Positions 1 through 8,614 of a stretch of DNA of 64,000 bases are shown here, one piece after another. This DNA comes from Paraburkholderia rhizosphaerae (GTDB taxonomy: Bacteria; Pseudomonadota; Gammaproteobacteria; Burkholderiales; Burkholderiaceae), in contig NZ_SORE01000001.1 of the NCBI RefSeq assembly GCF_004366595.1, forward strand, positions 62,001-126,000, written 5' to 3'. The position numbers were made by a program, and so were the translations under genes. A model generated the notes under the pieces. It searched no databases and had not been told where the DNA came from. It saw only the letters and a list, made by a program, of their open reading frames with translations. Within the stretch, counting starts at the first letter, position 1. Every line of letters begins with the position of its first letter.

Positions 1-733
1 AATTGAACGCGCCGCCCAGCAGGATGCTGACATTGCGCTTTTCGCAGGCCGGCAGCAAGTCGTTCAACGTCTGCTGTTCGAGCAACGTGTAACGGCCCGC
101 CAGCAACGCGCAATCGATGTCGAACTCGGCCATCATGTCGAGTACCGCCTGCCCTTCGTTGACGCCCAGACCGACCGCCTTCACGACGCCCGCCGAACGC
201 AGTTCGTCGAGCGCGCGGAATCCGCCGCCATCGGTCAGTTGCTTCCAGTAATGCGGATTCTGGTCGCCGTGCGTCATATGGCCGATATCGTGAATCAGCA
301 GGATGTCGATATCGATAATGCCGAGGCGCTGCTGGCTATCTTCGAACGAACGCAGAATGCCACCGTGCGTGTAGTCGTAAATCGCTTCGAAAGGCAGCGG
401 ATTCTGCCAGCCTTCGCTGCCGTCATACGGATTCTTGCGCGGCACGAAGCGACGGCCTGCCTTGGTCGACAATACGTACTCGTCGCGCGGATGGCGGCGC
501 AATGCATCGCCGATGCGATGTTCGGCTTTCGTGTGGCCGTAGTGCGGCGCGGTATCGAAGAAGCGCACGCCGCATTCCCATGCGGCATCGACAGTCTCGA
601 ATGCTTCCTCGTCGGTCAGATCGCGATACAGCCCACCGAGCGGCGCCGTGCCCAGGCCAAGACCGCTCACCTGCAGCGCACGGCCGCCGATCGCGCGGCG
701 CCGCCGGATTTTCGAATCGATTGCGGATGTCAT
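1..733 (-). CDS. Aldo/keto reductase, L-fucose (D-threo-aldose) dehydrogenase type; C-terminus beyond window
   Basis: NAD(P)-dependent oxidoreductase expected to oxidise a sugar such as L-fucose to its lactone in the cytoplasm. About 244 residues are visible. The sequence opens with the AKR signature LGLGTAPLGGLYRDL, and the catalytic tetrad is readable: Asp and Tyr in FFDTAPHYGHTK, Lys in LSTKAGR and His in LLIHDIGH. The text closely resembles the L-fucose dehydrogenase/D-threo-aldose 1-dehydrogenase branch. The start is the ATG at 733, with AAGGAG nine bases upstream. It is the last visible gene of the operon led by the ABC transporter, 136 bp after the dehydratase. The sugar is inferred from family and context; another 6-deoxy or aldose sugar is possible. 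Confidence 0.82.
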   Translation of the reverse strand, partial: MTSAIDSKIRRRRAIGGRALQVSGLGLGTAPLGGLYRDLTDEEAFETVDAAWECGVRFFDTAPHYGHTKAEHRIGDALRRHPRDEYVLSTKAGRRFVPRKNPYDGSEGWQNPLPFEAIYDYTHGGILRSFEDSQQRLGIIDIDILLIHDIGHMTHGDQNPHYWKQLTDGGGFRALDELRSAGVVKAVGLGVNEGQAVLDMMAEFDIDCALLAGRYTLLEQQTLNDLLPACEKRNVSILLGGAFN

Positions 734-869
734 CCTCACTGTCTCCTTTCTTGTCTCGCCTGTCGCTGCGCAACGTTGTGCCTGCGTCATGCCACGCCAC
801 GCCGTGCGGTCGCGTGCCGCGCGTCGTGCTGATTCGCGCGGCACCCGCGATCCGCGATGCATGCGGCTT

Positions 870-2183
870 TCAGTGCGGCGCGATCTCGACCACCCGCCGC
901 GGCAGCGACGCGCTGGATGGCAGGCACGCGGGCCCAACCGGCTCGAATGTCTTATACGTAAGAATAAACTCCTGGTGGCCGAGTGTTTCGGATTTCGATG
1001 GTCCACCTTGCGCGACGCGCACCGTCACGTCGAATACCTCGCGGCCCACTTCCTCCAGCGTTGCGCGGCCTTCGAGTATGCGTCCCGCGTCGACATCCAT
1101 ATCGCCGGACAGATTGCGGTACGTGTTCGGATTCGCGCACACCTTGATGACCGGCGAGATCGCCGAACCGACCACCGAGCCGCGGCCCGTCGTAAACAGG
1201 ATCAGATGCGAGCCGCATGCGATCAGTTCGGCGATCTCCGCGTTGTCGCTAATATTCGGAAAGCCGAAGCGCGGTTCGCCGTCGGGCACCACGTCGAGCA
1301 GGTACAGACCGCCAGTCGGCGGCACATCGCCTGGCTTCACAATGCCGACAATCGGCGACGCACCGCTTTTCGCATACGCGCCGAGCGACTTTTCTTCCTG
1401 CGTAGTCAGGCCGCCGTCCGCATTGCCGACGGCGAAGCTGCCGTGGCCGAGAATCGAGTAATAACGCGCGGCCTTCGCAACACACGCGACGATCTCATCG
1501 CCGAGGTCCGCGCGTGCCGCGCGGCTTTTCATATGAAACTCGCAGCCGACCAGTTCACCGGTTTCTTCGAAGATACAGGTTGCGCCCGCATCGATCAGTC
1601 GATCGAACGCGCGGCCGACGGCCGGATTCGCGGTGATACCGCTCGTGCCGTCCGAGCCGCCGCAGACGGTGCCGATCACCAGTTCGCTCAGTGCCATCGG
1701 CACCTTGCGCTGTTTCGCGAGTTCGCCACGCGCCTGCGTGACCCAATCGACGCCGTACTGAATCGTGCTGCGCGTGCCGCCCTTCTCCTGAATCGTCAGC
1801 ACTTCGACGGGCCGGCCGCTCGCCCGCACGGCGTCGACCAGATAGTGCTTGTTCATGCTCTCGCAGCCGAGCGACACGAACAGCACCGCGCCGACATTCG
1901 GATGCGTGGTCAACTGCTCCATCATCTTTTCCGCGTAGCTGTTCGGATAGCAGCCGGGAAAGCCGATCAGATGCACAGGCGGCTCACGCTCGGCGGACGG
2001 ATCGTCGAACGCATCGAGCGGCTCGCGGAAATGGGTGACGATTTCACGCGCAACGTGATGCGCGCATTCGACGAGATACGCGACCGCGACCACATTGCGA
2101 ATGCCTTTGCGGCCATCGCTGCGCAGATAGCCCGCGAGCATCGGCTCGGCGGCGGCAGCGGGTGTGACGGAAGAGTCGTTCAT
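870..2183 (-). CDS. UxaA/GarD-family sugar-acid dehydratase, large (C-terminal) subunit
   Basis: Homologue of the C-terminal part of altronate/galactarate dehydratase, which removes water from an aldonate to give a 2-keto-3-deoxy acid. The 437 residues begin near GYLRSDGRKGIRNVV, and the family motifs GCYPNSYAEKMM, SLGCES, GGSDGTSGITANPAVG and FEETGELVGCE are present. In one-piece enzymes this domain follows an N-terminal SAF domain; here the SAF part is a separate gene just upstream, so the two are probably subunits of one enzyme. The ATG at 2183 is chosen because it gives the normal family N-terminus. A GTG at 2231 would add 16 residues, and neither has a strong ribosome site. With the aldo/keto reductase, L-fuconate dehydration is plausible. 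Confidence 0.85.
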   Translation of the reverse strand: MNDSSVTPAAAAEPMLAGYLRSDGRKGIRNVVAVAYLVECAHHVAREIVTHFREPLDAFDDPSAEREPPVHLIGFPGCYPNSYAEKMMEQLTTHPNVGAVLFVSLGCESMNKHYLVDAVRASGRPVEVLTIQEKGGTRSTIQYGVDWVTQARGELAKQRKVPMALSELVIGTVCGGSDGTSGITANPAVGRAFDRLIDAGATCIFEETGELVGCEFHMKSRAARADLGDEIVACVAKAARYYSILGHGSFAVGNADGGLTTQEEKSLGAYAKSGASPIVGIVKPGDVPPTGGLYLLDVVPDGEPRFGFPNISDNAEIAELIACGSHLILFTTGRGSVVGSAISPVIKVCANPNTYRNLSGDMDVDAGRILEGRATLEEVGREVFDVTVRVAQGGPSKSETLGHQEFILTYKTFEPVGPACLPSSASLPRRVVEIAPH

Positions 2184-2239
2184 GATGATGGATGTGCGGC
2201 CGGTTGTGTGGAGTTGACTGTGCGGTGCCACTTGGCCGG

Positions 2240-2557
2240 TCAGTGGTGGACGAATGCGTGTCCTGCGTCGTGCGTGTAGGTCGGCAGGTAGTCGCTTTCG
2301 AGGTTGTGCGTGTGCAGGTGCTCGCCGCGCGCGACGGGGCCCGTCACGTGGCCGATCACCGCGCCGTAGCGCAGCACTTTTTCGTCTTTGACGAGCGCGC
2401 GGCGCGCGACCTTGTGGCCGAGATCGATCGTCTGCGCGAGCGCGACCGTCTCGCCTTCGATGTCGAGTTGCGTACCGGCCGGAAGGCGCGCCGCCGCGAC
2501 GAGGCAGTTGTCCTCGGGGCTCAGCAGGATCAGGCGTGGGTCTGTCATGGTTTGCAT
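2240..2557 (-). CDS. UxaA-family dehydratase, small SAF-domain subunit
   Basis: A 105-residue protein matching the N-terminal SAF domain of altronate/galactarate dehydratases (features LSPEDNCLVAAARL, LGHKVARRALVKD, KYG-like RYGAVIGHVTG). It probably pairs with the large subunit encoded 56 bp downstream. It lies 41 bp after the permease gene, so it is read from the transporter operon. The ATG at 2557 and the one at 2548 are both possible; neither has a clear Shine-Dalgarno sequence, which suggests translational coupling. The role is inferred from the split-gene architecture. Confidence 0.82.
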   Translation of the reverse strand: MQTMTDPRLILLSPEDNCLVAAARLPAGTQLDIEGETVALAQTIDLGHKVARRALVKDEKVLRYGAVIGHVTGPVARGEHLHTHNLESDYLPTYTHDAGHAFVHH

Positions 2558-2572
2558 ACCGTGGGGGTGGCG

Positions 2573-2607
2573 TTCAGTTCAGCTGAGTTCAGTTCAGTTT
2601 AGTTCTG
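2573..2607. repeat. Seven imperfect TTCAG pentamers
   Basis: The stretch reads as TTCAG units in tandem with small variations (CTGAG, TTTAG, TTCTG). It overlaps the last codons of the permease gene and the gap before the SAF-subunit gene. Copy number could change spacing between the two genes without changing the reading frame of either. Confidence 0.6.
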
Positions 2608-3654
2608 TCCTTCTCCGCTCGCGAGCCGCGCGACCATCAGCGAGCCGAGAATGATCGCGCCGTAAATCGCCTGAATCCAGAACGACGGCACTTGTGCAAG
2701 GGTCAGCAGGTTCTGCACGACGCCGAGCAGCAGAACGCCGGACAGCGCGCCAAGCATCGTGCCCTTGCCGCCGTCGAGTGAAATGCCGCCGATCACGGCT
2801 GCGGCGAACACGGTGAAGATCATCCCATTGCCCTGGTTAGCGTTGATCGCGCCGACGTAACCGGTCACGATCAACCCGCCGATCGAGGCCAGCACGCTGC
2901 CCAGCACGAACACACCCCAGGTGATGCGCTCGACGCGAATGCCCGCCGCGCGCGCCGCCTCCGGATTGCCGCCGATCGCATATAGCGCGCGGCCGAGCCG
3001 GTGGTAACGCAGCAGGAACGCCGCCACCGCGAACGCGGCCGCCGCAAGCCACACGGACAGCGGCAGACCGAGCACGATGGTGGTCGCAAGCGCGAAGAAC
3101 GACGGCGGCATATCGAACAGCGTGCCGCCCTTGGTCGCGCCGACCAGCATCCCGCGCAGAACGATCAGCATCGCGAGCGTGACGATGAATGCATTCAGCT
3201 TGAGCCGCACGACCAGAAAGCCATTGATAAAGCCGACCAGCGCGCCGACCACGACGATCGCGACCAGACCGAAGGCGGCCGGCCATTCGACGCCGAAGCC
3301 GGCGGACGCGGCCGGCATCACGAGCATTGCGCCGATCGCCGGCGCAATGCCGACGGTCGATTCGAGCGACAGATCGAACTTGCCGGTCAGCACGATCAGC
3401 GATTCGGCGAGCACGACCAGCGCTAGCGCCGCCGATGCGCCGAGCACGCTGATCAGATTCGCCTTCGTCAGAAAGCTCGGGCTGACGAACGCGCCGATCA
3501 CGATCAGCAATGCGAGTGCGGGCAGCAGCGCCAGATCGCGCAGCCGCGCGAATTCGATGCGCGGCTTGCCGGCGCGCCGCGCGCCCGCGGTGAAGCCATT
3601 GTCCGGCTGGGTCTGCGCGGAAGCGAACGCCGGGCTTGGCACACTATTCTTCAT
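2599..3654 (-). CDS. Sugar ABC transporter permease, RbsC/XylH type
   Basis: Inner-membrane permease of a CUT2 sugar importer, 351 residues. It starts with a cytoplasmic segment of about 35 residues, followed by roughly eight to ten hydrophobic spans. Typical RbsC motifs are visible: TYG-less FINGFLVVRLKLNAFIVTLA, GGNPEAARAAGI (the EAA-like loop) and GGISLDGGKGTM. The ATG at 3654 overlaps the end of the ATPase gene by 11 bp and has GGAG just upstream, so translation is coupled. Partner ATPase and binding protein are directly upstream. Substrate is inferred from the dehydratase and aldo/keto reductase that follow. Confidence 0.9.
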   Translation of the reverse strand: MKNSVPSPAFASAQTQPDNGFTAGARRAGKPRIEFARLRDLALLPALALLIVIGAFVSPSFLTKANLISVLGASAALALVVLAESLIVLTGKFDLSLESTVGIAPAIGAMLVMPAASAGFGVEWPAAFGLVAIVVVGALVGFINGFLVVRLKLNAFIVTLAMLIVLRGMLVGATKGGTLFDMPPSFFALATTIVLGLPLSVWLAAAAFAVAAFLLRYHRLGRALYAIGGNPEAARAAGIRVERITWGVFVLGSVLASIGGLIVTGYVGAINANQGNGMIFTVFAAAVIGGISLDGGKGTMLGALSGVLLLGVVQNLLTLAQVPSFWIQAIYGAIILGSLMVARLASGEGQN

Positions 3655-5200
3655 GGAGACTGACTCCTTCCACAGATGCAATCAGGTCGTGGTCTTCCCA
3701 ACCTGCGTCGAATTCGGCCGCGACGCGGCCACGGAACATCACCAGCACGCGGTCACAAGTGCGCAGATCATCGAGCTCGCCTGAGACAACCAGCACCGCT
3801 TTGCCTTCGTCGCGCACGCGATCGATGACCGACAGCAGCGCTTCTTTCGACTTCACGTCGACGCCCGCGGTCGGATCGATCAGCACGAGGACCTGCGGAT
3901 CGGTCGCGAGCGCGCGCGCCATCACGACTTTCTGCTGGTTGCCGCCCGATAGCCCCGATACCGGGTGCTCCGGGCCGGGCGCGACAATGCCGAGCGCGTC
4001 GATCATCCGGCGGCCGAACGCATTTTTCTTCGCGGGCGGCGCAATGCCGAAGCGGCCGAGCATCCGCGCGATCGTCATCGACGCATTCTCGGCAACCGAC
4101 TGCGTGAGCACGAGTCCTTCGTGATGGCGATCCTTCGGCACGCAGCCGATGCCGCGCGCGAGCGCCGCCGGCACGTCGCCTGCTGGCAGCGGTTCGCCCG
4201 ACACGCGAATCTGGCCGCGCTGCGGTTTGCGCAACCCGGCAATCGCTTCGGCGACACTCGTGCGGCCGCTGCTCGTCGCGCCGGTCAAACCGATCACTTC
4301 GCCGCGCTTCACCTGAAACGACACGTCCGCGTAGTCGGAGCCGGCGAGGCCGGTCACGTCGAGCGCGACCTCGGTGCTCTCGGGCAGCGGCGCACGCGCG
4401 GCCGCGTCGGCCACCGCCAGGCCGCCGCGCTCGCCGGTCATCGCTTCGATCAACTGGTCGCGCGGCAACGCCGCAACCGGTGCACTGACGATATGCCGCG
4501 CATCGCGCAACACCGTCACCGCCTGGCAAATCTCGTACACCTCCTGCAGATGGTGCGAGATAAACAGGAACGTCACGCCTTCGCGCTGCAGTTCGGTGAT
4601 GCGTTTGAAGAGCCGCTTGATCTCTTCGCCGTCGAGCTGAGCGGTCGGTTCATCGAGGATGATGAAGCGCGCGCCATACGACAGCGCCCGCGCGATTTCC
4701 ACCAGTTGCCGCGCTTCAACCGTCAGATCACCGGCGCGCGCGTCTTCGCGCACGTCGATTTTCCAATGGTCGAGCAGCGCACGCGCATCGCGACGCATCG
4801 CACGCCAGTCGATCACGCCGCGGCGCTCCGGCTGGCGGTTGATAAACAGGTTTTCCGCGACCGTCAGGTCGCGGATGATCGTCGAATGCTGATAGACGCA
4901 CGCGACCCGCTCGCGCCAAGCATCGCGGTCCGCGATCGGCGGCGCCAACTGGCCGGCGAAGCGGACTTCGCCGGTATCCGGTTTGCGCAGGCCGGTGAGA
5001 ATCGACACCAGCGTGGACTTGCCGGCGCCGTTGCGCCCGACCAGCGCATGCGACTCGCCCGGCAGCACGCGCATCGTCACGTCGCGCAGCGCGGACGTCG
5101 AGCCAAAGCGCTTGCCGACGCCGAGCGCTTCGACGACCGGCACCGACGTGCCGGCCGCCGCCCAGGTCGAGGGGATCGTACCGTGCGTCATCTCGCTCAT
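3644..5200 (-). CDS. Sugar ABC transporter ATPase, two-domain RbsA/MglA type
   Basis: Cytoplasmic ATPase of the importer, 518 residues with two nucleotide-binding domains. Domain 1 has Walker A GRNGAGKST, Walker B FIILDEPTAQL and a degenerate signature TVEARQLVEIA. Domain 2 has a degenerate Walker A GATSSGRTS and a canonical signature LSGGNQQKV. Walker B of domain 2 reads LVLIDPTAGVD, so the usual Asp-Glu pair is Ile-Asp. The start at 5200 makes an ATGA overlap with the stop of the binding-protein gene, which decides between several in-frame ATGs. Second gene of the operon. Confidence 0.92.
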   Translation of the reverse strand: MSEMTHGTIPSTWAAAGTSVPVVEALGVGKRFGSTSALRDVTMRVLPGESHALVGRNGAGKSTLVSILTGLRKPDTGEVRFAGQLAPPIADRDAWRERVACVYQHSTIIRDLTVAENLFINRQPERRGVIDWRAMRRDARALLDHWKIDVREDARAGDLTVEARQLVEIARALSYGARFIILDEPTAQLDGEEIKRLFKRITELQREGVTFLFISHHLQEVYEICQAVTVLRDARHIVSAPVAALPRDQLIEAMTGERGGLAVADAAARAPLPESTEVALDVTGLAGSDYADVSFQVKRGEVIGLTGATSSGRTSVAEAIAGLRKPQRGQIRVSGEPLPAGDVPAALARGIGCVPKDRHHEGLVLTQSVAENASMTIARMLGRFGIAPPAKKNAFGRRMIDALGIVAPGPEHPVSGLSGGNQQKVVMARALATDPQVLVLIDPTAGVDVKSKEALLSVIDRVRDEGKAVLVVSGELDDLRTCDRVLVMFRGRVAAEFDAGWEDHDLIASVEGVSLHEE

Positions 5201-6246
5201 TTCAGCGTGTTGCCCCACAGGCCCTTGTCGTCGACATTCGCCTTCGTGACGAGCGGCGCCGGCAGCTGGTCTTCAAGCACACCCGGCTGCAGTTGCACGA
5301 TCGTGCTGTTGTGATCCGTCGGGCCCGGCTTGAAGGTCTGCCCGGCGAGCGCGGCCTTCATGTAATACAAGCCGTACTTCGCATAGAGGTCGGCCGGCTG
5401 CGACACGGTTGCGTCGATCTCGCCCTTGCGGATCGCGTCGAACTCCTGCGGAATGCCGTCGTTGCTGACAATCACGACGTGCTTCGCGTCGCCGGCGGGA
5501 AACAGCATCTGCTTGCGGCGTAGCGTTTGCAGCGTCGGCGCGAGATAGACGCCGCCCGCCTGCATGTAGATGGCCTTCACGTCCGGATTCGCGGTCAGCA
5601 GGCTATCGAGCGCGCTCGCCGCGACGTCGCCCTTCCAGCCGGCCGGAATCTCGAGCAGCGACAGACCGGGGTAGTTCTTCAGGCACGCGCGGAACGCTTC
5701 GGAGCGATCGCGGCCATTTACCGATGCGAGGTCGCCCTCGATCTGCACGACCTTGCCGGACTTCACGTGCTCGCCGATGTACTTGCACGCCTTCTCGCCG
5801 TACGCGTGATTGTCCGCACGCACGACCATCGCGACCTTGCCCTGTGTCGGCGCGACGTCGACCGCGACCACCTGCACGTTTTTCGATGCCGCGGCGTCGA
5901 GCGCGCGGCTGATTGCCGCCGAATCGATCGGCCCGACCACGATGCCTTTCGCTCCGAGATTCACCATGTTGTTCATGTCGGTGATCTGCTGCGCGGGATC
6001 GTTGTTCGAGTTCACCGGCGCGAGGATGTCGATGCCCATCTCCTTCGCGTACTTCGGCAGGTAGTTGTTGTACGACTGCCAGAACGGCGAGGTCAGCAGC
6101 GGCAAACCGAGGCCGACCTTGCCGCTATCGGCGGCCTGCGCGGCGCCGCTCGCCGCAAGACCGACGACACACGCGGCGGCGATACCCGCCGACAGCGCCG
6201 AACGAGCTAAACGGCGAGCCGTGCCCGACCCGTTGACGAAATTCAT
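5197..6246 (-). CDS. Periplasmic sugar-binding protein (type 1, RbsB-like)
   Basis: Substrate-binding component of the ABC importer, 349 residues. The ATG at 6246 has AAGGAGA six bases upstream and begins a signal peptide: a basic segment with Arg-Arg, a hydrophobic core around AGIAAACVVGLAASGAA, and cleavage after AQA. The mature part has the Peripla_BP_4 pattern (PLLTSPFWQSYNNYL, NNDPAQQITDMNNMV, GIVVGPIDSAAI). It is the first gene of the minus-strand operon, and its promoter must lie in the 326-bp divergent region shared with the IclR gene. Ligand is inferred as an aldose such as L-fucose. Confidence 0.9.
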   Translation of the reverse strand: MNFVNGSGTARRLARSALSAGIAAACVVGLAASGAAQAADSGKVGLGLPLLTSPFWQSYNNYLPKYAKEMGIDILAPVNSNNDPAQQITDMNNMVNLGAKGIVVGPIDSAAISRALDAAASKNVQVVAVDVAPTQGKVAMVVRADNHAYGEKACKYIGEHVKSGKVVQIEGDLASVNGRDRSEAFRACLKNYPGLSLLEIPAGWKGDVAASALDSLLTANPDVKAIYMQAGGVYLAPTLQTLRRKQMLFPAGDAKHVVIVSNDGIPQEFDAIRKGEIDATVSQPADLYAKYGLYYMKAALAGQTFKPGPTDHNSTIVQLQPGVLEDQLPAPLVTKANVDDKGLWGNTLK

Positions 6247-6572
6247 ATCTGTCTCCTTGTTGATCGGAGTTCGCCGCTTCAGCGGTCGCTCCAGTCCCAT
6301 GCTTTGTACTTTGCGTTGTTTGAACTGCCAGACCCCGCGCAGCCCGCTGTTGCGTTGGAGTGCGATGCAACCGCGTGCCTGTGGGAACTCTCGTCCTGCG
6401 CTTTCTCGTGGATTGGCGTCGGCTACCGATTCAAAGAAAACCGAAGCAGCCATTCACCAATGAACGTATTATTCATAGACGAACTTTTTATAGTCAAGGT
6501 ATATGCAGTGCAGCATCGGTCCGTGTTTTCCCTGGCGACGGCGGTATGCGCGGCAATTCCTTAGATAATGGG
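6247..6572. promoter_or_regulatory. Divergent control region of sugar operon and IclR gene, with candidate operator
   Basis: This 326-bp region separates the sugar operon (minus) from the IclR gene (plus) and should hold both promoters. An A/T-rich block at about 6455-6505 contains the inverted repeat ATGAA-N7-TTCAT at 6460-6476, the size and symmetry expected for an IclR dimer. The rest is ordinary high-G+C sequence without a convincing gene. The operator assignment is an inference from position and symmetry. Confidence 0.5.
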
Positions 6573-7427
6573 ATGAGAACAAGTCGACATCAGACGGTCA
6601 CAATGGACGTGCACGTGGACGAGAGGGACGACGGCGACCGTTATCGCGCGCCCGCGCTGGACAAGGGGCTCGATATTCTCGAACTGCTCGCGGAGCAGAA
6701 AGGCGGGCTGACGCGCGCCGAAATTACCAAGCTGCTGGGCCGCAATGCGAGCGAGATGTACCGGATGCTCGAGCGGCTGGTCGCGCGCCAGTATGTGGTG
6801 CGCTCGGCAAGCGGCGACCGCTATTCGCTGAGCCTGAAGCTGTACGCGCTCGCGCATCGGCACCCGCCGATGGAACGTCTGATTTCCGAAGCGCTGCCGC
6901 TGATGCAGCGTTTCGCCGCGCAAGCCGAACAGTCGTGCCACCTCGCGGTGTACGACCGCGGCAATCTGCTAGTGATTGCGCAGGTGGATGGGCCGGGCAC
7001 ATGGGGCATCGCGGTGCGTCTAGGTTCGCGCGTGGGTCTGATCGATACCGGCTCCGGCCGCACGGTGCTCGCATTCCAGACACCCGAGCAGCGCGCGCAG
7101 ATGCTCGTCGAACACACCGCGGTGAAGGGCGAAGTGACAATCGATCACGATGCGCTCGAAGCAACCTGCGAGCGCATTCGAACCGCCGGTTTCTCACAGA
7201 AAGACAGCCAGCAGATTTTCGGCGTGACGGATTTGACCTTTCCGTTGCTCGGCTCGTCGGGTCAGGCGATCGCCGCGCTCACCTGTCCATTTCTGAAGCG
7301 CATCGACGAATACGTTGCGCCGTCGCTCGACGAAACCATTGCGCTGTTGCGCGATACCGTGCAGATGATGTCGATGTTCCGCGAGCCCAGCGCTTACGAC
7401 GAGTCTGCCGCGCACACGGGCACCTGA
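6573..7427 (+). CDS. IclR-family transcriptional regulator of the sugar operon
   Basis: A DNA-binding regulator with N-terminal winged helix-turn-helix (ALDKGLDILELLAEQKGG, LTRAEITKLLGRNASEMYRMLERL) and a C-terminal IclR effector domain (LAVYDRGNLLVIAQVDGPG, GSGRTVLAFQTPEQRAQML). The length of 284 residues is slightly above the usual 250-270 because the start is uncertain; an in-frame ATG at 6603 would give 274. Neither has a strong ribosome site. It is divergent to the ABC/dehydratase operon, and so probably controls it, usually as a repressor released by a sugar or sugar acid. Confidence 0.88.
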   Translation: MRTSRHQTVTMDVHVDERDDGDRYRAPALDKGLDILELLAEQKGGLTRAEITKLLGRNASEMYRMLERLVARQYVVRSASGDRYSLSLKLYALAHRHPPMERLISEALPLMQRFAAQAEQSCHLAVYDRGNLLVIAQVDGPGTWGIAVRLGSRVGLIDTGSGRTVLAFQTPEQRAQMLVEHTAVKGEVTIDHDALEATCERIRTAGFSQKDSQQIFGVTDLTFPLLGSSGQAIAALTCPFLKRIDEYVAPSLDETIALLRDTVQMMSMFREPSAYDESAAHTGT

Positions 7428-7539
7428 GCGCGGAAAAACGCGCTGGAAATCACACGCGCATGCGTTAGAATGGCGGCCCTTTCCGAACCCGCCGCATGTG
7501 CGTGCGCGCATGCGCGCTTTCCATCCGCTTCGATACGCA

Positions 7540-8082
7540 ATGGCCAAACTTCTGTCCGATCACGAATTCCAGCGCTTTACCGAACTTCAACAGAAGCAGG
7601 CAAGCTTCACGATCACGAGCGATGAAGCCGACGAACTGCGCGACATCGTCGCGCGCGCCCAGCAAAAGCGCGATGATCGCGCCGCGGCAATGCAATCGAT
7701 TGAAACGCACATCAGCCAGTTCGAGATCACGCCAGACGAGCTTTTCTCACCCGAGCAGATCGCTGAAGCCGCGCGTTCATATGGGCTGATTCCTGCCGCG
7801 AAGAAAGAGCGCGCGCTGCCGCCGACGCTGACGTTCAACGGCAAGCCTTATCAGTGGACGCGCAATTTGCCCGATGAGATTCGCGTGCCGCTGTTCGATG
7901 CGTTCATCGGCGGGCAATCGGTGAAGTCGTTTATCGCAACACCGAAGGACGCCGCACGTTGCGCGGCGACCATCGCGCGACTCGAGCGTGAGACCGGCAC
8001 TGTCTACGCGGATGCATGGCTCGACGAGCTTGCGGTATCGCGCGCACAAATCGACGAAGCCGCGGCAAAGCTCGCAGCCTGA
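7540..8082 (+). CDS. Conserved hypothetical protein with H-NS-like helical N-terminus
   Basis: A 180-residue protein whose function I do not recognise. The first 75 residues are charged and helical, and the segment SQFEITPDELFSPEQIAEAA resembles the IT-x-EEL linker of short betaproteobacterial H-NS proteins. The canonical H-NS DNA-binding motif is missing; instead there is a segment TFNGKPYQWTRNLPDEIR followed by an Ala-rich helical tail. The ATG at 7540 is chosen over an upstream one at 7510 because it precedes the compact helical domain; no clear ribosome site is visible. It stands alone between the IclR gene and a DUF4148 gene. A nucleoid-associated role is only a guess. Confidence 0.6.
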   Translation: MAKLLSDHEFQRFTELQQKQASFTITSDEADELRDIVARAQQKRDDRAAAMQSIETHISQFEITPDELFSPEQIAEAARSYGLIPAAKKERALPPTLTFNGKPYQWTRNLPDEIRVPLFDAFIGGQSVKSFIATPKDAARCAATIARLERETGTVYADAWLDELAVSRAQIDEAAAKLAA

Positions 8083-8338
8083 GCATTCATCTGCACTACT
8101 CCTTCAGCTTGCGCCGGCGGCGTATGTCGCCGGTCCGCTCTTCAATTCCTCTCCCCAGCTAGCGGTAAACCAGCCGGACATCGAAGTTATTCCGCTGTCC
8201 GCACGCCGCACCACAAATATTTTTTCTGCCGTGCAATTCGGCTGTCTTCGCACGAACTTTTTCGACGGGTCAGGAATATCTGCGCGAAGGGTCATGTTTA
8301 CCCGACTGCAACCCGCACAATTCGTCAAGGAGACGGCA

Positions 8339-8605
8339 ATGAAGAAGTTCGCGATGTTCGCTATGGCGCTGGCAGCATTCAGTTCAGCCAACGTATTTGC
8401 ACAAGGTAAGACGCGCGCCGAGGTCTACCAGGAACTAGTGCAGGCAAAGCAGAATGGCCTCGATTTCGTCACCGACACTTCGTATCCCGACGTGGCCCCG
8501 ATGTTTCAGCCGACGGTCGCTTATCTGAAGCAGAAGGCGCTTGCGAAGAACGCTCAGCAAAACGGTCACTCGACCGCGAATGCCGATACGTCGATGGCTC
8601 ATTGA
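8339..8605 (+). CDS. DUF4148 small secreted protein
   Basis: An 88-residue exported protein. The ATG has AAGGAGAC upstream. A signal peptide (MKKFAMFAMALAAFSSANVFA, cut after AFA-Q in form) is followed by the DUF4148 pattern KTRAEVYQELVQAKQNG and a Pro/Tyr-containing middle (TSYPDV). Such small periplasmic proteins occur in many copies in Burkholderia and have no assigned role. The next gene starts 10 bp downstream, so the two are probably co-transcribed. Confidence 0.8.
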   Translation: MKKFAMFAMALAAFSSANVFAQGKTRAEVYQELVQAKQNGLDFVTDTSYPDVAPMFQPTVAYLKQKALAKNAQQNGHSTANADTSMAH

Positions 8606-8614
8606 GGTGCTGAT

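Noticed and set aside
648..2279. Long open frame of about 540 codons on the plus strand opposite the dehydratase gene
   Set aside because: It is the antisense of a conserved gene, kept open by G+C bias; the translation is Arg/Ala-rich without family motifs or ribosome site.
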